From Bacillus aerolatus (GTDB taxonomy: Bacteria > Bacillota > Bacilli > Bacillales > Domibacillaceae), in NCBI RefSeq assembly GCF_009183655.1, contig NZ_WEIO01000009.1:124001-188000 (forward strand): 64,000 bases of DNA, read 5' to 3'. Within the stretch, counting starts at the first letter, position 1; the number at the start of each line of letters is the position of its first letter. The notes beneath the pieces are model-generated. The model had not been told where the DNA came from. It worked only from the letters and a program-made list of their open reading frames with translations, and searched no databases. The position numbers and the translations under genes were made by a program. This document shows, one piece after another, positions 44,559 through 52,772 of this stretch.

Positions 44559-45585
44559 AAAAATGAATATGGAAAAACCAACACAGCTTATTGACTTCAG
44601 TGTAAATGTTAACCCTTTCGGTCCGCCTCCTGCCATCTCTAAACAGTGGGGGAGTTGGCTCTCCGTTGTTTCTGATTATCCGGATCCAGCCGGGAAAAGT
44701 GTAGTCCGGCTGCTGGCCGGCCAAAATGGCGTAAATGAAAGTCAAGTCATCTTAGGCAACGGAGCAGCTGAGATCATTCAGTTTCTCGGGCAGCTATGGC
44801 GCGGCCAACAAGTTGTCATTGTTCAGCCGGCGTTCTCTGAATATGAAACTGCTTGCCGGGCGTATGACTGTGAAATTGATTTCGTCTTTGCGGAGGAAAA
44901 CGGAACCCTTCCAGTCGGGGACATTTTAATTAAAGCGCAAGAAGCTGCGGCAATATTTATTTGCACGCCAAATAACCCGAGCGGTGTTGCTTTTTCAGAA
45001 AAAGAGATTATGCAGCTTCTGGATGAATTGCAGCTAACCGGCTGTTATGTCGTTATAGATGAAGCGTTCTATGATTTTGCCGGCTCTTTTACGTTTGCTA
45101 GTGTCCTTCACAAGTATCCGCAGCTTATTGTGTTAAGGTCATTGACAAAAATGTATGCGATTGCCGGATTGAGGATTGGCTATTTGCTGGCGAGTGATGC
45201 GATAGCAAAACAAGTTGCACGCTTTCGTCCGCATTGGAATGTGAACGCTCTGGCATTAAAAGCGGCAGAAGTGGTTCTAGCCGATTCTTCATTTGCAGAT
45301 TGGACCCGGCAGAACATTATAGAAGAGCGTAAACGAATGTTTGAGTTTTTAAAACAAGAAGGGTTTCACTTCACCCGCTCCGTTGTTAATTTTTATTTAT
45401 TGCGCGATCCTGAGCTGGAAGATCAGCAGCCGCTATTTATATTTTTACTTGAAAGAGGCTTTGTTCTTCGTCATACATATAATTATCCTGGTCTTAGCGG
45501 TAAGTGGCTGAGAGCGGCCGTGAAAACGAAAGAGGAAAATAATAAGCTGAAAGAGGCGCTGCAGCAATGGAAAAAGCAAAGCTGA
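44515..45585 (+). CDS. cobD: L-threonine-O-3-phosphate decarboxylase CobD
   Basis: 356 residues. Class I/II PLP fold: DFSVNVNPFGPPPAI at the N-terminus, ILGNGAAEIIQFL, CTPNNPSGVAF, VVIDEAFYDFAG and the PLP Lys in LRSLTKMYAIAGLRIGY. These are shared with histidinol-phosphate aminotransferases, but the position between cbiB and cobU identifies the decarboxylase that makes aminopropanol phosphate. ATG 44515 is preceded by AGGAGG, read from within cbiB. Confidence 0.92.
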   Translation: MDLPAHGSNPARLYEKMNMEKPTQLIDFSVNVNPFGPPPAISKQWGSWLSVVSDYPDPAGKSVVRLLAGQNGVNESQVILGNGAAEIIQFLGQLWRGQQVVIVQPAFSEYETACRAYDCEIDFVFAEENGTLPVGDILIKAQEAAAIFICTPNNPSGVAFSEKEIMQLLDELQLTGCYVVIDEAFYDFAGSFTFASVLHKYPQLIVLRSLTKMYAIAGLRIGYLLASDAIAKQVARFRPHWNVNALALKAAEVVLADSSFADWTRQNIIEERKRMFEFLKQEGFHFTRSVVNFYLLRDPELEDQQPLFIFLLERGFVLRHTYNYPGLSGKWLRAAVKTKEENNKLKEALQQWKKQS

Positions 45586-46151
45586 TAATTGTTCTAGGCG
45601 GTGTACGCAGCGGGAAGAGCAGGGAAGCGGAAAAGAGAGCTATAGCGGAAGCCGAAAAGCTCGGGGGCAAGCTTCATTACGTAGCGTGCGGAAAAGTGAC
45701 AGACGAAGAAATGGCTGCCCGTGTCAGGTCTCATCAAAAGCAACGGGAAAGAGCGGGGCAAAAGTGGACGACGTGGGAACAGCCGTCAAAGCTGTCATTA
45801 ATAGCTGGAAAATTCACACGTAAAGATATTGTACTGATTGATTGCCTAACGACACTTTTAACGAATGAATGGTTTGAGGACGGGACGAGTGAAGAAGAAT
45901 GGGGACAGTCTGTTTTTCATGAAAAAGTAAAGCGGAAAATTGAAACAGGGATCAGTGAGATCAGAAAGTCAGCCGGCGCCGTTTTCATTGTTTCCAATGA
46001 ATTGGCATTTGAACCGCTCGGCACACCGCTCGTTTTTCATTATGCCAAAACATTAGGAGAGCTGCACCAGCAGCTGACAGCTGATGCGCAGCTCGCTGTC
46101 ATTGTCGAGCACGGACATCCGATAGTGAAAAAGAAGGGGGCTTCCAAATGA
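45567..46151 (+). CDS. cobU: Adenosylcobinamide kinase / guanylyltransferase CobU
   Basis: 194 residues. P-loop [18 protein letters not shown] near 9-26; [13 protein letters not shown] holds the His that is guanylylated in the family; [14 protein letters not shown] is Walker B-like; [30 protein letters not shown] is the C-terminal signature in a somewhat diverged form. It phosphorylates adenosylcobinamide and transfers GMP to give AdoCbi-GDP. Overlaps cobD by 19 bp and the next gene by 4 bp. A second, poorer copy lies at 48362. Confidence 0.9.
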   Translation: MEKAKLIIVLGGVRSGKSREAEKRAIAEAEKLGGKLHYVACGKVTDEEMAARVRSHQKQRERAGQKWTTWEQPSKLSLIAGKFTRKDIVLIDCLTTLLTNEWFEDGTSEEEWGQSVFHEKVKRKIETGISEIRKSAGAVFIVSNELAFEPLGTPLVFHYAKTLGELHQQLTADAQLAVIVEHGHPIVKKKGASK

Positions 46152-47032
46152 AAGGCGTGATGATTCAAGGAACCGCATCAGACGCAGGAAAAAGTCTTGT
46201 TGCGACCGCATTGTGCCGGCTGCTCGTTCAAAAAGGCTTTCGGCCGGCTCCTTTTAAGTCACAAAATGTCACCAATAATTCATATGTGACTGATGATGGA
46301 AAAGAAATCGGAAAAGCGCAAGTACTGCAGGCAGAAGCGTGCAACATCGAAGCGAGCCCCGAGATGAATCCTATATTACTCAAGCCATCTGGCTCCGGCC
46401 GTTCCGAAGTGATCTGGCTCGGTGAACAAATGGAAGTGATATTGGGCATGGAGTACCGCGAACAATATTATGAACGAGCTGTAAAGACGATCAGGCAGTC
46501 GTTAGAAACATTAAGCAGACAGGCAGATTTCCTTGTCATTGAAGGAGCCGGCAGCCCGGTAGAGATGAATTTAAAGCATCGTGAAGTAGTCAACATGAAA
46601 GTTGCGGAGCTCGCTGATGTACCGGTCATTTTAATTGCGGATATTAACCGCGGCGGTTTGTTTGCCAGCGTCATCGGTACACTTGAACTGCTTGAACCGG
46701 ACGAGCGAAAGCGGGTAAAAGGTTTAATCGTTAATAAATTTCATGGAGATCCGGCGCTGTTTGATGAAGGGAAGCAATGGCTTGAGGAACGGACAGGTAT
46801 TCCTGTGCTGGCTGTCCTCCCTTATTTAGCTGATCATCAATTGGAAGAAGAAGATGCTTTGTCGCTCACAAACCGACCTTCATCGAGCGGACGGGAGCCT
46901 GAAAAAGAACAAACAATAATGAAAGAAAAAGAAGAAACATATAATCAACTGGCCGGCCATTTACAAGAGTACTTAGATTGGGAGAAGTTTTTGAGTATTG
47001 TCAGTGGAAGTAAAAAGGAAAATATTCAATGA
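46148..47032 (+). CDS. cobQ: Shortened cobyric acid synthase CobQ lacking the glutaminase domain
   Basis: 294 residues against about 500 for the family. The N-terminal DTBS-like ATP domain is intact: [19 protein letters not shown] near 8-26, [45 protein letters not shown] (in pieces), [13 protein letters not shown] and [11 protein letters not shown]. It ends at LEEEDALSL near 240. The following class I glutamine amidotransferase domain with its Cys-His pair is absent. Instead, after a polar linker, comes [23 protein letters not shown], which matches the extreme C-terminal tail of normal CobQ. So this looks like an in-frame internal deletion, not a premature stop. Cobyric acid formation with glutamine is unlikely; ammonia use or another role is possible. 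Confidence 0.88.
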   Translation: MKGVMIQGTASDAGKSLVATALCRLLVQKGFRPAPFKSQNVTNNSYVTDDGKEIGKAQVLQAEACNIEASPEMNPILLKPSGSGRSEVIWLGEQMEVILGMEYREQYYERAVKTIRQSLETLSRQADFLVIEGAGSPVEMNLKHREVVNMKVAELADVPVILIADINRGGLFASVIGTLELLEPDERKRVKGLIVNKFHGDPALFDEGKQWLEERTGIPVLAVLPYLADHQLEEEDALSLTNRPSSSGREPEKEQTIMKEKEETYNQLAGHLQEYLDWEKFLSIVSGSKKENIQ

Positions 47033-47826
47033 AAGCGAAAGCTTATATAAATGGCTTATTGCTTAGCTTTCAATTCTTTTCCGTTTTGCCGATTCATCGG
47101 GAACTGCCGGTAGATGCCCGGCATTTGCAGGCGACACTGCGGGTATTTCCTCTTTTTGGCTTGGTGAAAGGGCTGCTTTACGGAGGTGTTTTCTGGCTGC
47201 TGCTTGAATGGTCGCCGCTTTCTCCTCTCGGCGATGCTTTTCTACTTTGGCTGCTGCCGATTATTTGGACGGGCGGGCTTCATCTGGACGGCTGGATTGA
47301 CACGAGTGATGCGTTTTTTTCATACCGGGATGTAAAGCGCAGGCTGGACATTTTAAACGATCCGCGTGTGGGAGCTTTCGGAGTCTTGTCACTGATCGTG
47401 CTGCTGGCTGCGCGTTTTCTCTTTTTATATGAAATCACTAAATTTGGCCACAGTCTGCTCGCAACTTTTTTCGTGCTCATTCCTTTTTACAGTCAGATGG
47501 TTACCGGTCTTTTATTAAATAGCGTCACACCGGCAAAAAAAGAAGGAATCGCTTATTTCTTTCAACAAGGGAAAGATGCCCGGCTTTTTGTCTGCTACAG
47601 CTTCTGGGTCACCGGAGCCGGAGTGCTTTTCTTTTTCATCAGCGGAGGAATCAACGTTTTTCTTCTATTTACTGCAGCGGCGGCCATGTTTTTTGTATTT
47701 GCCCGCCGGGGTGCACTCAAACATTTTGGCGGCATTAGCGGGGACTTGCTCGGTGCCGGCCTAGAAGGAGCGGAATTGCTTTTATGGATGATCTTGTGGT
47801 TATTGGTCTCTATCGGCATGGCATAA
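47029..47826 (+). CDS. cobS: Adenosylcobinamide-GDP ribazoletransferase CobS
   Basis: 265 residues, about seven membrane helices. Family signatures: [13 protein letters not shown] near the N-terminus, [37 protein letters not shown] (in pieces) and the end [19 protein letters not shown]. It joins alpha-ribazole (or its phosphate) to AdoCbi-GDP in the membrane, completing the nucleotide loop. Starts on the stop of cobQ (ATGA) and overlaps cobC by 43 bp. Confidence 0.93.
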   Translation: MKAKAYINGLLLSFQFFSVLPIHRELPVDARHLQATLRVFPLFGLVKGLLYGGVFWLLLEWSPLSPLGDAFLLWLLPIIWTGGLHLDGWIDTSDAFFSYRDVKRRLDILNDPRVGAFGVLSLIVLLAARFLFLYEITKFGHSLLATFFVLIPFYSQMVTGLLLNSVTPAKKEGIAYFFQQGKDARLFVCYSFWVTGAGVLFFFISGGINVFLLFTAAAAMFFVFARRGALKHFGGISGDLLGAGLEGAELLLWMILWLLVSIGMA

Positions 47827-48410
47827 CGACCGACAATGAACGTAAAGCTTTCAGCGGCTGGACAAATTCAGTGCTCAGCGAGACGGGAAAAAAAGAACTT
47901 CAACTTATTCAGCCGCTCGTCCCTTCCTATGAAAAAATTATCGCAAGCGACTTGCAGCGCTGTGTCGATACGGCAGGAATTCTCTTTCCATCGAGTTCGA
48001 TTGACTATTGGCCTGAATTCCGGGAAATGAATTTTGGTCTTTGGGAAGGGAAAATTCATCAAGAACTGGAACATATGGAAGAGTACAATGCTTGGATTAA
48101 CGATCCGTTTTCAAGCCCACTGCCAGAAGGAGAAAGCTTTCAACAGTTCGGCAGCCGAATCCGCACTGCGTGGGAAAAGTGGCTGGATGATCTCGCTCAC
48201 CATCAATTAACACGTGCGGCGGTCGTCACACACGGCGGCGTGATCCGCTGTCTGTTGACGGAATTTGCGCCGGAACAGAAAAAGTTTTGGGAGTGGAAAG
48301 CTGAAAACGGGCGCGGTTATGAATTGACCGGATCGCTGTCGGCATTAAGGAGGGGTGAACGGTGTATCTCATTACGGGCGGTGCCTTCAACGGCAAAAAG
48401 CAATGGGTAA
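47784..48410 (+). CDS. cobC: Histidine phosphatase, likely alpha-ribazole phosphatase CobC
   Basis: 208 residues, phosphoglycerate mutase-like. The phosphohistidine motif is [15 protein letters not shown] near residue 9; SDLQRCVDTAGIL, FREMNFGLWEG with the catalytic Glu region, and VVTHGGVIRCL with the second His follow. It removes the 5'-phosphate from alpha-ribazole phosphate or from cobalamin-5'-phosphate. The family is broad and only the operon context makes CobC likely. The start lies inside cobS; the end overlaps the next gene by 49 bp. Confidence 0.85.
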   Translation: MDDLVVIGLYRHGITTDNERKAFSGWTNSVLSETGKKELQLIQPLVPSYEKIIASDLQRCVDTAGILFPSSSIDYWPEFREMNFGLWEGKIHQELEHMEEYNAWINDPFSSPLPEGESFQQFGSRIRTAWEKWLDDLAHHQLTRAAVVTHGGVIRCLLTEFAPEQKKFWEWKAENGRGYELTGSLSALRRGERCISLRAVPSTAKSNG

Positions 48411-48832
48411 GAAAAGAGTTTGAACTCGACTCGAAACCATATCAATGGCATTCATTTTATGCATCAGATGAGCTGGAAGAATGGAAGATGGAGCTCATCG
48501 TGCTTGAAGGCATTGAGCGTCACGTCCGTCGGCTTATTGAGAAAGAAGAAGGCTCGGAAGCGGCTCGCGAGGTATGGAAAGAGGAGCTGGCTGGCTGGCT
48601 GAATTGGGAAACAGAAAAGCAAGGCAGGCAATTAATTTTGATTGGTACGGACATTACGAAAGGTATCGTGCCGGCTAATGCATTTGACAGAATGTGGCGG
48701 GACGCGGCTGGATGGTGTTTTCAAGACGCCGCCGAAAAAGCGGATCAAGTCATTCAAATTTGGTACGGCTTGCCGCAGAAAATAAAAATGAGGGGGAATA
48801 ATAACAATGAGACTTTATACGAGAACAGGTGA
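48362..48832 (+). CDS. Second, divergent CobU-like protein
   Basis: 156 residues; GTG 48362 follows AGGAGGGG, so it is translated. The C-terminal part, GTDITKGIVPANAFDRMWRDAAGWCFQDAAEKADQVIQIWYGLPQKIK in pieces, is a good CobU signature (better than in the first copy). But the P-loop is GGAFNGKK instead of GGxxSGKS, and the region with the guanylylated His is gone. It may have lost kinase activity, or complement the first CobU, whose own C-terminal signature is diverged. Its ends overlap cobC by 49 bp and pduO by 26 bp. Often annotated simply as CobU; I regard its activity as open. Confidence 0.8.
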   Translation: MYLITGGAFNGKKQWVRKEFELDSKPYQWHSFYASDELEEWKMELIVLEGIERHVRRLIEKEEGSEAAREVWKEELAGWLNWETEKQGRQLILIGTDITKGIVPANAFDRMWRDAAGWCFQDAAEKADQVIQIWYGLPQKIKMRGNNNNETLYENR

Positions 48833-49394
48833 CAAAGGGGACACTAGCATTATCGGAGGACGCGTTGGAAAAGATAACTTACGAGTAGAAGCATATGGAA
48901 CTGTAGATGAAACGAACTGCTTCGTCGGCCAGGCAATGGCAGAACTGGAGCCTGAGAAATTCAAAGACATTTTAGCTGATTTGGAAACGATCCAGCATGA
49001 ACTGTTTGACTGCGGTGGTGATTTGGCAACGGTGGCAGGAAAACGAGAATGGAAGCTGCAGCCCGAGTCCGTCGATGATCTCGAGAAGAAAATTGATGAA
49101 TATATTAAAGAAGCGCCGGAACTAGAGCGGTTTATTTTACCAGGCGGTTCGAAAGCATCTTCATCTATTCACATCGCCCGCACGGTGACACGCCGCGCTG
49201 AACGTCTTGTTGTCGCTTTAATGCGTCAGGAAGAGGGCATTCATCCGGTGACGCTGAAATATTTGAACCGTCTCTCCGACTATTTCTTTGCTATCGCGCG
49301 CGTCATCAACTTCCGCCTCGGTGTGAAAGATGTGGAATATATTCGCAGTGCAAACGTGTTTCGGGATGGAAAGCGGAAGGAAGATAAGCAGTGA
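48807..49394 (+). CDS. pduO: Cob(I)alamin adenosyltransferase, PduO type
   Basis: 195 residues. PduO-type signatures: YTRTGDKGDTSIIGGRVGKDNLRVEAYGTVDETN at the N-terminus (ATP site, in pieces), PGGSKASSSIHIARTVTRRAER near 113-134 and LNRLSDYFFAIARVIN. It attaches the 5'-deoxyadenosyl group to reduced corrinoids, needed before CbiZ, CobU and CobS act, and for coenzyme B12. GAGGGGG precedes the ATG within the previous gene. Overlaps the next gene by 4 bp. Confidence 0.94.
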   Translation: MRLYTRTGDKGDTSIIGGRVGKDNLRVEAYGTVDETNCFVGQAMAELEPEKFKDILADLETIQHELFDCGGDLATVAGKREWKLQPESVDDLEKKIDEYIKEAPELERFILPGGSKASSSIHIARTVTRRAERLVVALMRQEEGIHPVTLKYLNRLSDYFFAIARVINFRLGVKDVEYIRSANVFRDGKRKEDKQ

Positions 49395-49885
49395 GTGCTA
49401 AACGCATTAGTTGGCTTGCTTTATTTATAGCTTTATCCGTTGTAGGCGGGATGATTAAAGTGCCTGCGGTTGTGGCAAGTGTTGCGCTGGATTCGTTTCC
49501 AGCGCTGCTTGCTGCCGGCCTGCTTGGAGCGGGACCGGGGGCCCTTGTTGCTGCCCTTGGCCATTTAACGTCGGCCTTAATCGGCGGGATGCCAATGGGG
49601 CCATTGCATGCGCTTATCGCTGTGGAAATGGCGATGGTCATCTGGTTGTTTGCAAAAATGTACCAGTCTAGTAAACGGGTTTTAGCCATCGCTTTTTTTG
49701 TCTTGTTAAATGGACTCATTCTGCCTCTCCCTTTTATTTTCGTGATGGGCTGGGGATTTTACACTGCTATGGTGCCGTCTCTTCTTATTGCGTCTGCTCT
49801 TAATGGTATACTCGCCTGGGTTGCATTACCCCGTCTTTTGCCGATTGCGGATAAATTTGGACGATCGGACGTTTTAAAAGTATGA
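49391..49885 (+). CDS. cblT: ECF transporter S component, probable alpha-ribazole importer CblT
   Basis: 164 residues, five to six helices, starting at GTG 49391 after GGAAGGAAG. The pattern KRISWLALFIALSVVGGMIKVPAV, LLAAGLLGAGPGALVAALGHLTSALIGGMPMGPLHAL (in pieces) is that of small ECF S components. CblT of Listeria and Geobacillus, the alpha-ribazole transporter, is of this type and is found with CblS in cobalamin clusters. Its place between pduO and a CblS-like gene supports this, though another cobalamin-related ligand (e.g. cobalamin itself) is possible. No ECF ATPases are nearby. Confidence 0.75.
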   Translation: MSAKRISWLALFIALSVVGGMIKVPAVVASVALDSFPALLAAGLLGAGPGALVAALGHLTSALIGGMPMGPLHALIAVEMAMVIWLFAKMYQSSKRVLAIAFFVLLNGLILPLPFIFVMGWGFYTAMVPSLLIASALNGILAWVALPRLLPIADKFGRSDVLKV

Positions 49886-50604
49886 ATCGTGATGTACTGA
49901 TTTTGCCGCTGGATGAAAAAAACGATCTTATTGTCGCCGCTGATAACAGCGGGGCGGTCGGTGAAAAGCCGGATGACACGGTGCAGGCATTGTATGAAAC
50001 AGTCGGTTATTTTTCCGCTCGTGTTGCTCTTATGGAGTGTATGGCTGCGGGGGGAGAGCCGTTTGCCGCTGCCATACATAACTTTTCCGGAGAAGATGCG
50101 TGGCCGGGTTTAATTGCGGGTGTAAAAAAAGCTGCAGTTGAAGCAGGACTTGCTGAGCTGTCTGTTACAGGAAGCACAGAATCAAATTTTGAAATGATCC
50201 AATCCGCTACTGGTGTTGTCGTACTCGGAAAAAAAGTGAAGATAAAGGAAAGACCAGTGCCAAAAAACCAGCAGTATGCAGTCATTGGGAAGCCGCTTGT
50301 CGGACCGGAAGTGTTGGACGAGCCGGAATTCGTTGTTCCTTTGCGACTGTTTCGGCAAGTGCTCGAAACGGAAGGAGTTCATGCTGTATTTCCAGTCGGA
50401 TCTAAAGGAATCCTTCATGAAATTAGAAACATGTCTAATCACAAAGACTTGCAGACGGACGACATCATATGCACGATCGACCTTAAGAGATCCGCCGGGC
50501 CCAGCACTTGTTTTATAGTTGGGTATAACCTTGATGCAGAACAGGCGCTTCAAGCTATTTGCGGGAGTTTTTATACGAAAGTAATATGTAAACAGAAAAG
50601 TTGA
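49882..50604 (+). CDS. cblS: AIR-synthase-related protein, probable alpha-ribazole kinase CblS
   Basis: 240 residues with the look of a PurM/ThiL/SelD-type ATP enzyme: LIVAADNSGAVGEKPDDTVQA near the N-terminus (Asp-rich loop), ALMECMAAGGEPFAAAIHNF and ELSVTGSTESNFEMIQSATGVVVLG. Firmicutes that lack cobT use CblT and CblS to import and phosphorylate alpha-ribazole for CobS; I recall CblS as an AIR-synthase-related protein but cannot check this here. It is the last gene of the operon, start overlapping cblT by 4 bp, and is followed by a terminator. Confidence 0.7.
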   Translation: MNRDVLILPLDEKNDLIVAADNSGAVGEKPDDTVQALYETVGYFSARVALMECMAAGGEPFAAAIHNFSGEDAWPGLIAGVKKAAVEAGLAELSVTGSTESNFEMIQSATGVVVLGKKVKIKERPVPKNQQYAVIGKPLVGPEVLDEPEFVVPLRLFRQVLETEGVHAVFPVGSKGILHEIRNMSNHKDLQTDDIICTIDLKRSAGPSTCFIVGYNLDAEQALQAICGSFYTKVICKQKS

Positions 50605-50650
50605 AGTTACTGCCTTTTAAATGCTTAGATGAATGATCCATTAAGCCTAA

Positions 50651-50692
50651 TAAAAAAAGAAGCGACTCTTAAAGAGCCGCTTCTTTTTCATA
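50651..50692. terminator. End of the cobalamin operon, shared with the carbonic anhydrase gene
   Basis: AAAAAAAGAAGCG-A-CTCTT-AA-AGAG-CCGCTTCTTTTTC, a bidirectional hairpin with a small internal bulge. The minus-strand gene stops at 50669 within it. Confidence 0.85.
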
Positions 50693-51244
50693 TCCATCTA
50701 CCACAAGATCAAGTTTTCCGGTGCCCGGATCAATAACAAGACCATGCACAGGGATGTCAGAAACCATAAGGGGATGCTGTTTGACCATATGTACGCTATG
50801 CGTCACGCTTTCCTCCACGCTGTCAAAGCCTTGGAGCCACTGGTCCACCTCGATACCGGCGTTGCGTAAGGTGTCGATGGTGTTCTGCTGCACGCCACGC
50901 TCTTTCATATCACTAAGGATGGCATCGCTTGACAATGTACTCATTCCGCAATCATGGTGGCCGACAATCAGTACCTCATCTGCTTTCAGCTGATAAACAG
51001 CCACTAGCAGACTGCGCATAATGCTTCCAAATGGATGATTAACGATAGCACCGGCATTGCGGACGACTTTTACATCCCCATTTTTGAAATTCATCGCTCT
51101 TGTTACCAATTCCACAAGGCGTGTATCCATGCACGTTAAAATAACGACACGCTTATCGGGAAATTTATCGGTAGCAAACTCCTCGTACATTTTGCTCGAT
51201 ACGAAATTTTTATTAAATGACAATACTTCCTCTAATAGAGTCAT
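50669..51244 (-). CDS. Beta-class carbonic anhydrase (YtiB-like)
   Basis: 191 residues. The zinc ligands of beta carbonic anhydrases are visible: VILTCMDTRLV (Cys, Asp-Arg dyad) near residue 38, and LIVGHHDCGMSTL (His, Cys) near 96-101. RNAGAIVNHPFGSIMRSL is the conserved block between them. It interconverts CO2 and bicarbonate in the cytosol, supplying carboxylases. It resembles B. subtilis YtiB. ATG 51244 is preceded by AAAGGAGAG. Single gene. Confidence 0.9.
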   Translation of the reverse strand: MTLLEEVLSFNKNFVSSKMYEEFATDKFPDKRVVILTCMDTRLVELVTRAMNFKNGDVKVVRNAGAIVNHPFGSIMRSLLVAVYQLKADEVLIVGHHDCGMSTLSSDAILSDMKERGVQQNTIDTLRNAGIEVDQWLQGFDSVEESVTHSVHMVKQHPLMVSDIPVHGLVIDPGTGKLDLVVDGYEKEAAL

Positions 51245-51320
51245 TTAGTCACTCTCCTTTCTGTTACACTATATATTTTACATTAATATCACCAAGTTGA
51301 GAATTTTAATTTTTTTCTGC

Positions 51321-51641
51321 TTAAATGAAATCAGTAATTTTCTTTATTTGATTATTTAGCTCTTCCATCGGAATAAAGCGGGCTTTACGGAACATTTCTT
51401 TTCCATCCACGAAAAACAGTACAGCCGGAATGGTAAAAACGGAGAATTCACCGGCAACTTGGGGGATGTCATCAGCGTTTACATGAAAAGAGGAGACCTT
51501 AGGGTAGTTCGTTAACACATTTTCCACTTGCGGCAGGACAGCATGACAGACGGAACACCCTGGACGTGATATATAAAGCAGTGCCAGATGATTCTCATTT
51601 AGTTTTTCTTGTAAGACGGGCATCGTTGTTATTTGTTCCAT
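51321..51641 (-). CDS. Thioredoxin-like protein
   Basis: 106 residues, one thioredoxin fold. The active-site motif is SRPGCSVCHAVLP, i.e. CSVC in place of the CGPC of thioredoxin, and the cis-proline is in FTIPAVLFF. GGAGG precedes the ATG. Similar short thioredoxin-like proteins (YtpP/YdbP class) in Bacillus have no fixed role; CSVC suggests a thiol-disulfide enzyme with altered redox potential. Single gene, divergent from queF. Confidence 0.82.
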   Translation of the reverse strand: MEQITTMPVLQEKLNENHLALLYISRPGCSVCHAVLPQVENVLTNYPKVSSFHVNADDIPQVAGEFSVFTIPAVLFFVDGKEMFRKARFIPMEELNNQIKKITDFI

Positions 51642-51764
51642 TCAAAACGCCTCCTTTTCCATTTATTATACTCACGCGGGTATGATGGAGCAAGTGAAGT
51701 GACATCTATTGTGCTGCAGAGATAATCGCATTATAATAAGGGCTAGATTAAGGAGGTTTTTTGC

Positions 51765-52265
51765 ATGGCAGGAAGAAATGAAGAAGAGTTAAAAAAAGAT
51801 ATTTCACTTTTGGGAAACCAAGGAACAAAATATACATTTGAATATGATCCATCAATTTTAGAGGCGTTTGACAACAAACATCCGAACCGCGATTATTTCG
51901 TGAAATTCAATTGTCCTGAATTCACGAGCCTGTGCCCAATGACTGGCCAGCCGGACTTTGCCACTATTTATATTAGCTACATACCTGATATTAAGATGGT
52001 GGAAAGTAAATCACTGAAATTATATTTGTTCAGTTTCCGCAATCACGGCGACTTTCACGAAGATTGCATGAACATCATCATGAACGACCTCATCGAACTG
52101 ATGAATCCCCGCTACATTGAAGTGTGGGGTAAGTTTACGCCACGTGGCGGCATCTCTATTGACCCGTACACGAACTGGGGCAGACCGGGAACGAAGTTTG
52201 AGGAAATGGCGGATTACCGCTTAATGAACCATGATTTGTATCCGGAGACGGTGGATAATCGTTAA
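51765..52265 (+). CDS. queF: 7-cyano-7-deazaguanine (preQ0) reductase QueF
   Basis: 166 residues, the short (B. subtilis type) QueF. The catalytic Cys57 and Asp64 lie in [14 protein letters not shown]; substrate and NADPH motifs follow in [22 protein letters not shown] (in pieces) and [14 protein letters not shown]. It reduces preQ0 to preQ1 in queuosine synthesis. AAGGAGG precedes the ATG. The rest of the queuosine operon (queCDE) is not here and no preQ1 riboswitch was seen upstream. A decayed copy of its 3' end lies at 53065. Confidence 0.95.
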   Translation: MAGRNEEELKKDISLLGNQGTKYTFEYDPSILEAFDNKHPNRDYFVKFNCPEFTSLCPMTGQPDFATIYISYIPDIKMVESKSLKLYLFSFRNHGDFHEDCMNIIMNDLIELMNPRYIEVWGKFTPRGGISIDPYTNWGRPGTKFEEMADYRLMNHDLYPETVDNR

Positions 52266-52348
52266 GCGAAGTAAAGTCGCTAGAAATGTGACCATCTGTG
52301 AACACGAAAACAAAAAATATTGCAGGGTGTAACTACGATAATCTGCGT

Positions 52349-52382
52349 AAAAGAGGTGTCTTAATCAGACACCTCTTTTTTC
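52349..52382 (+). terminator. Terminator downstream of queF
   Basis: AAAGAGGTGTC-TTAATCA-GACACCTCTTTTTT; a perfect 11-bp stem with T run, 84 bp after the queF stop. Confidence 0.9.
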
Positions 52383-52474
52383 TTTAGAATGATGAAAAAC
52401 ACCAAAAATGATTAGTGGTTGCAAGGATACTATGCTATACTTAGTTTACCATTTACTATTACTTGTTTCGATAT

Positions 52475-52507
52475 TCCCTATTCATTCGTGAGTAGGGTTT
52501 TTTTATG
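52475..52507 (+). terminator. Orphan terminator, possibly of a small RNA
   Basis: CCCTA-TTCATTCGTGAG-TAGGG followed by seven T. No ORF precedes it after the queF terminator, but TATACT at 52434 could be a -10 (no good -35), which would give a transcript of only about 65 nt. Otherwise it is a back-up terminator. Confidence 0.5.
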
Positions 52508-52523
52508 TTGTTTTAAAACAAAT

Positions 52524-52555
52524 AAAAAACAGACTCTAAAATTAGAGTCTGTTTA
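52524..52555 (-). terminator. Terminator of the cold-shock gene
   Basis: AACAGACTCTAA-AA-TTAGAGTCTGTT with the A run on the plus strand, 18 bp behind the csp stop. Confidence 0.85.
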
Positions 52556-52571
52556 TATATGTTGGTTATAA

Positions 52572-52772
52572 TTATGCTTTTTGAACGTTAGTCGCTTGTA
52601 GTCCACGTTGACCTTGTTCAGTATCAAATGTTACAGTTTGACCTTCGTCTAAAGATTTGTAGCCGTCGCCTTGGATAGCTGAGAAGTGAACGAATACATC
52701 GTCTCCATCTTCGCGTTCAATAAATCCAAAACCTTTTTCTGCATTAAACCATTTTACTTTACCTTGTTCCAT
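52572..52772 (-). CDS. cspD: Cold-shock protein (CspB/CspD type)
   Basis: 66 residues from ATG 52772 (AGGAGG upstream). Cold-shock domain with the RNA-binding motifs KGFGFIERE (RNP1, near 15-23) and VFVHFSAI (RNP2, near 26-33); it acts as an RNA chaperone. [14 protein letters not shown] is the usual start. The 5' leader (about 52773-52915) is long and AT-rich with a small inverted repeat TGTGTGC-ATA-GCACAC next to the ribosome site, in line with post-transcriptional cold control known for such genes. Which of the Bacillus Csp paralogues it is cannot be settled; the symbol is provisional. Confidence 0.9.
   Translation of the reverse strand: MEQGKVKWFNAEKGFGFIEREDGDDVFVHFSAIQGDGYKSLDEGQTVTFDTEQGQRGLQATNVQKA

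Noticed and set aside
51661-51764. Possible preQ1 riboswitch before queF
   Set aside because: No preQ1 core hairpin with A-rich tail is visible; the interval only offers promoter-like sequence and a ribosome site.
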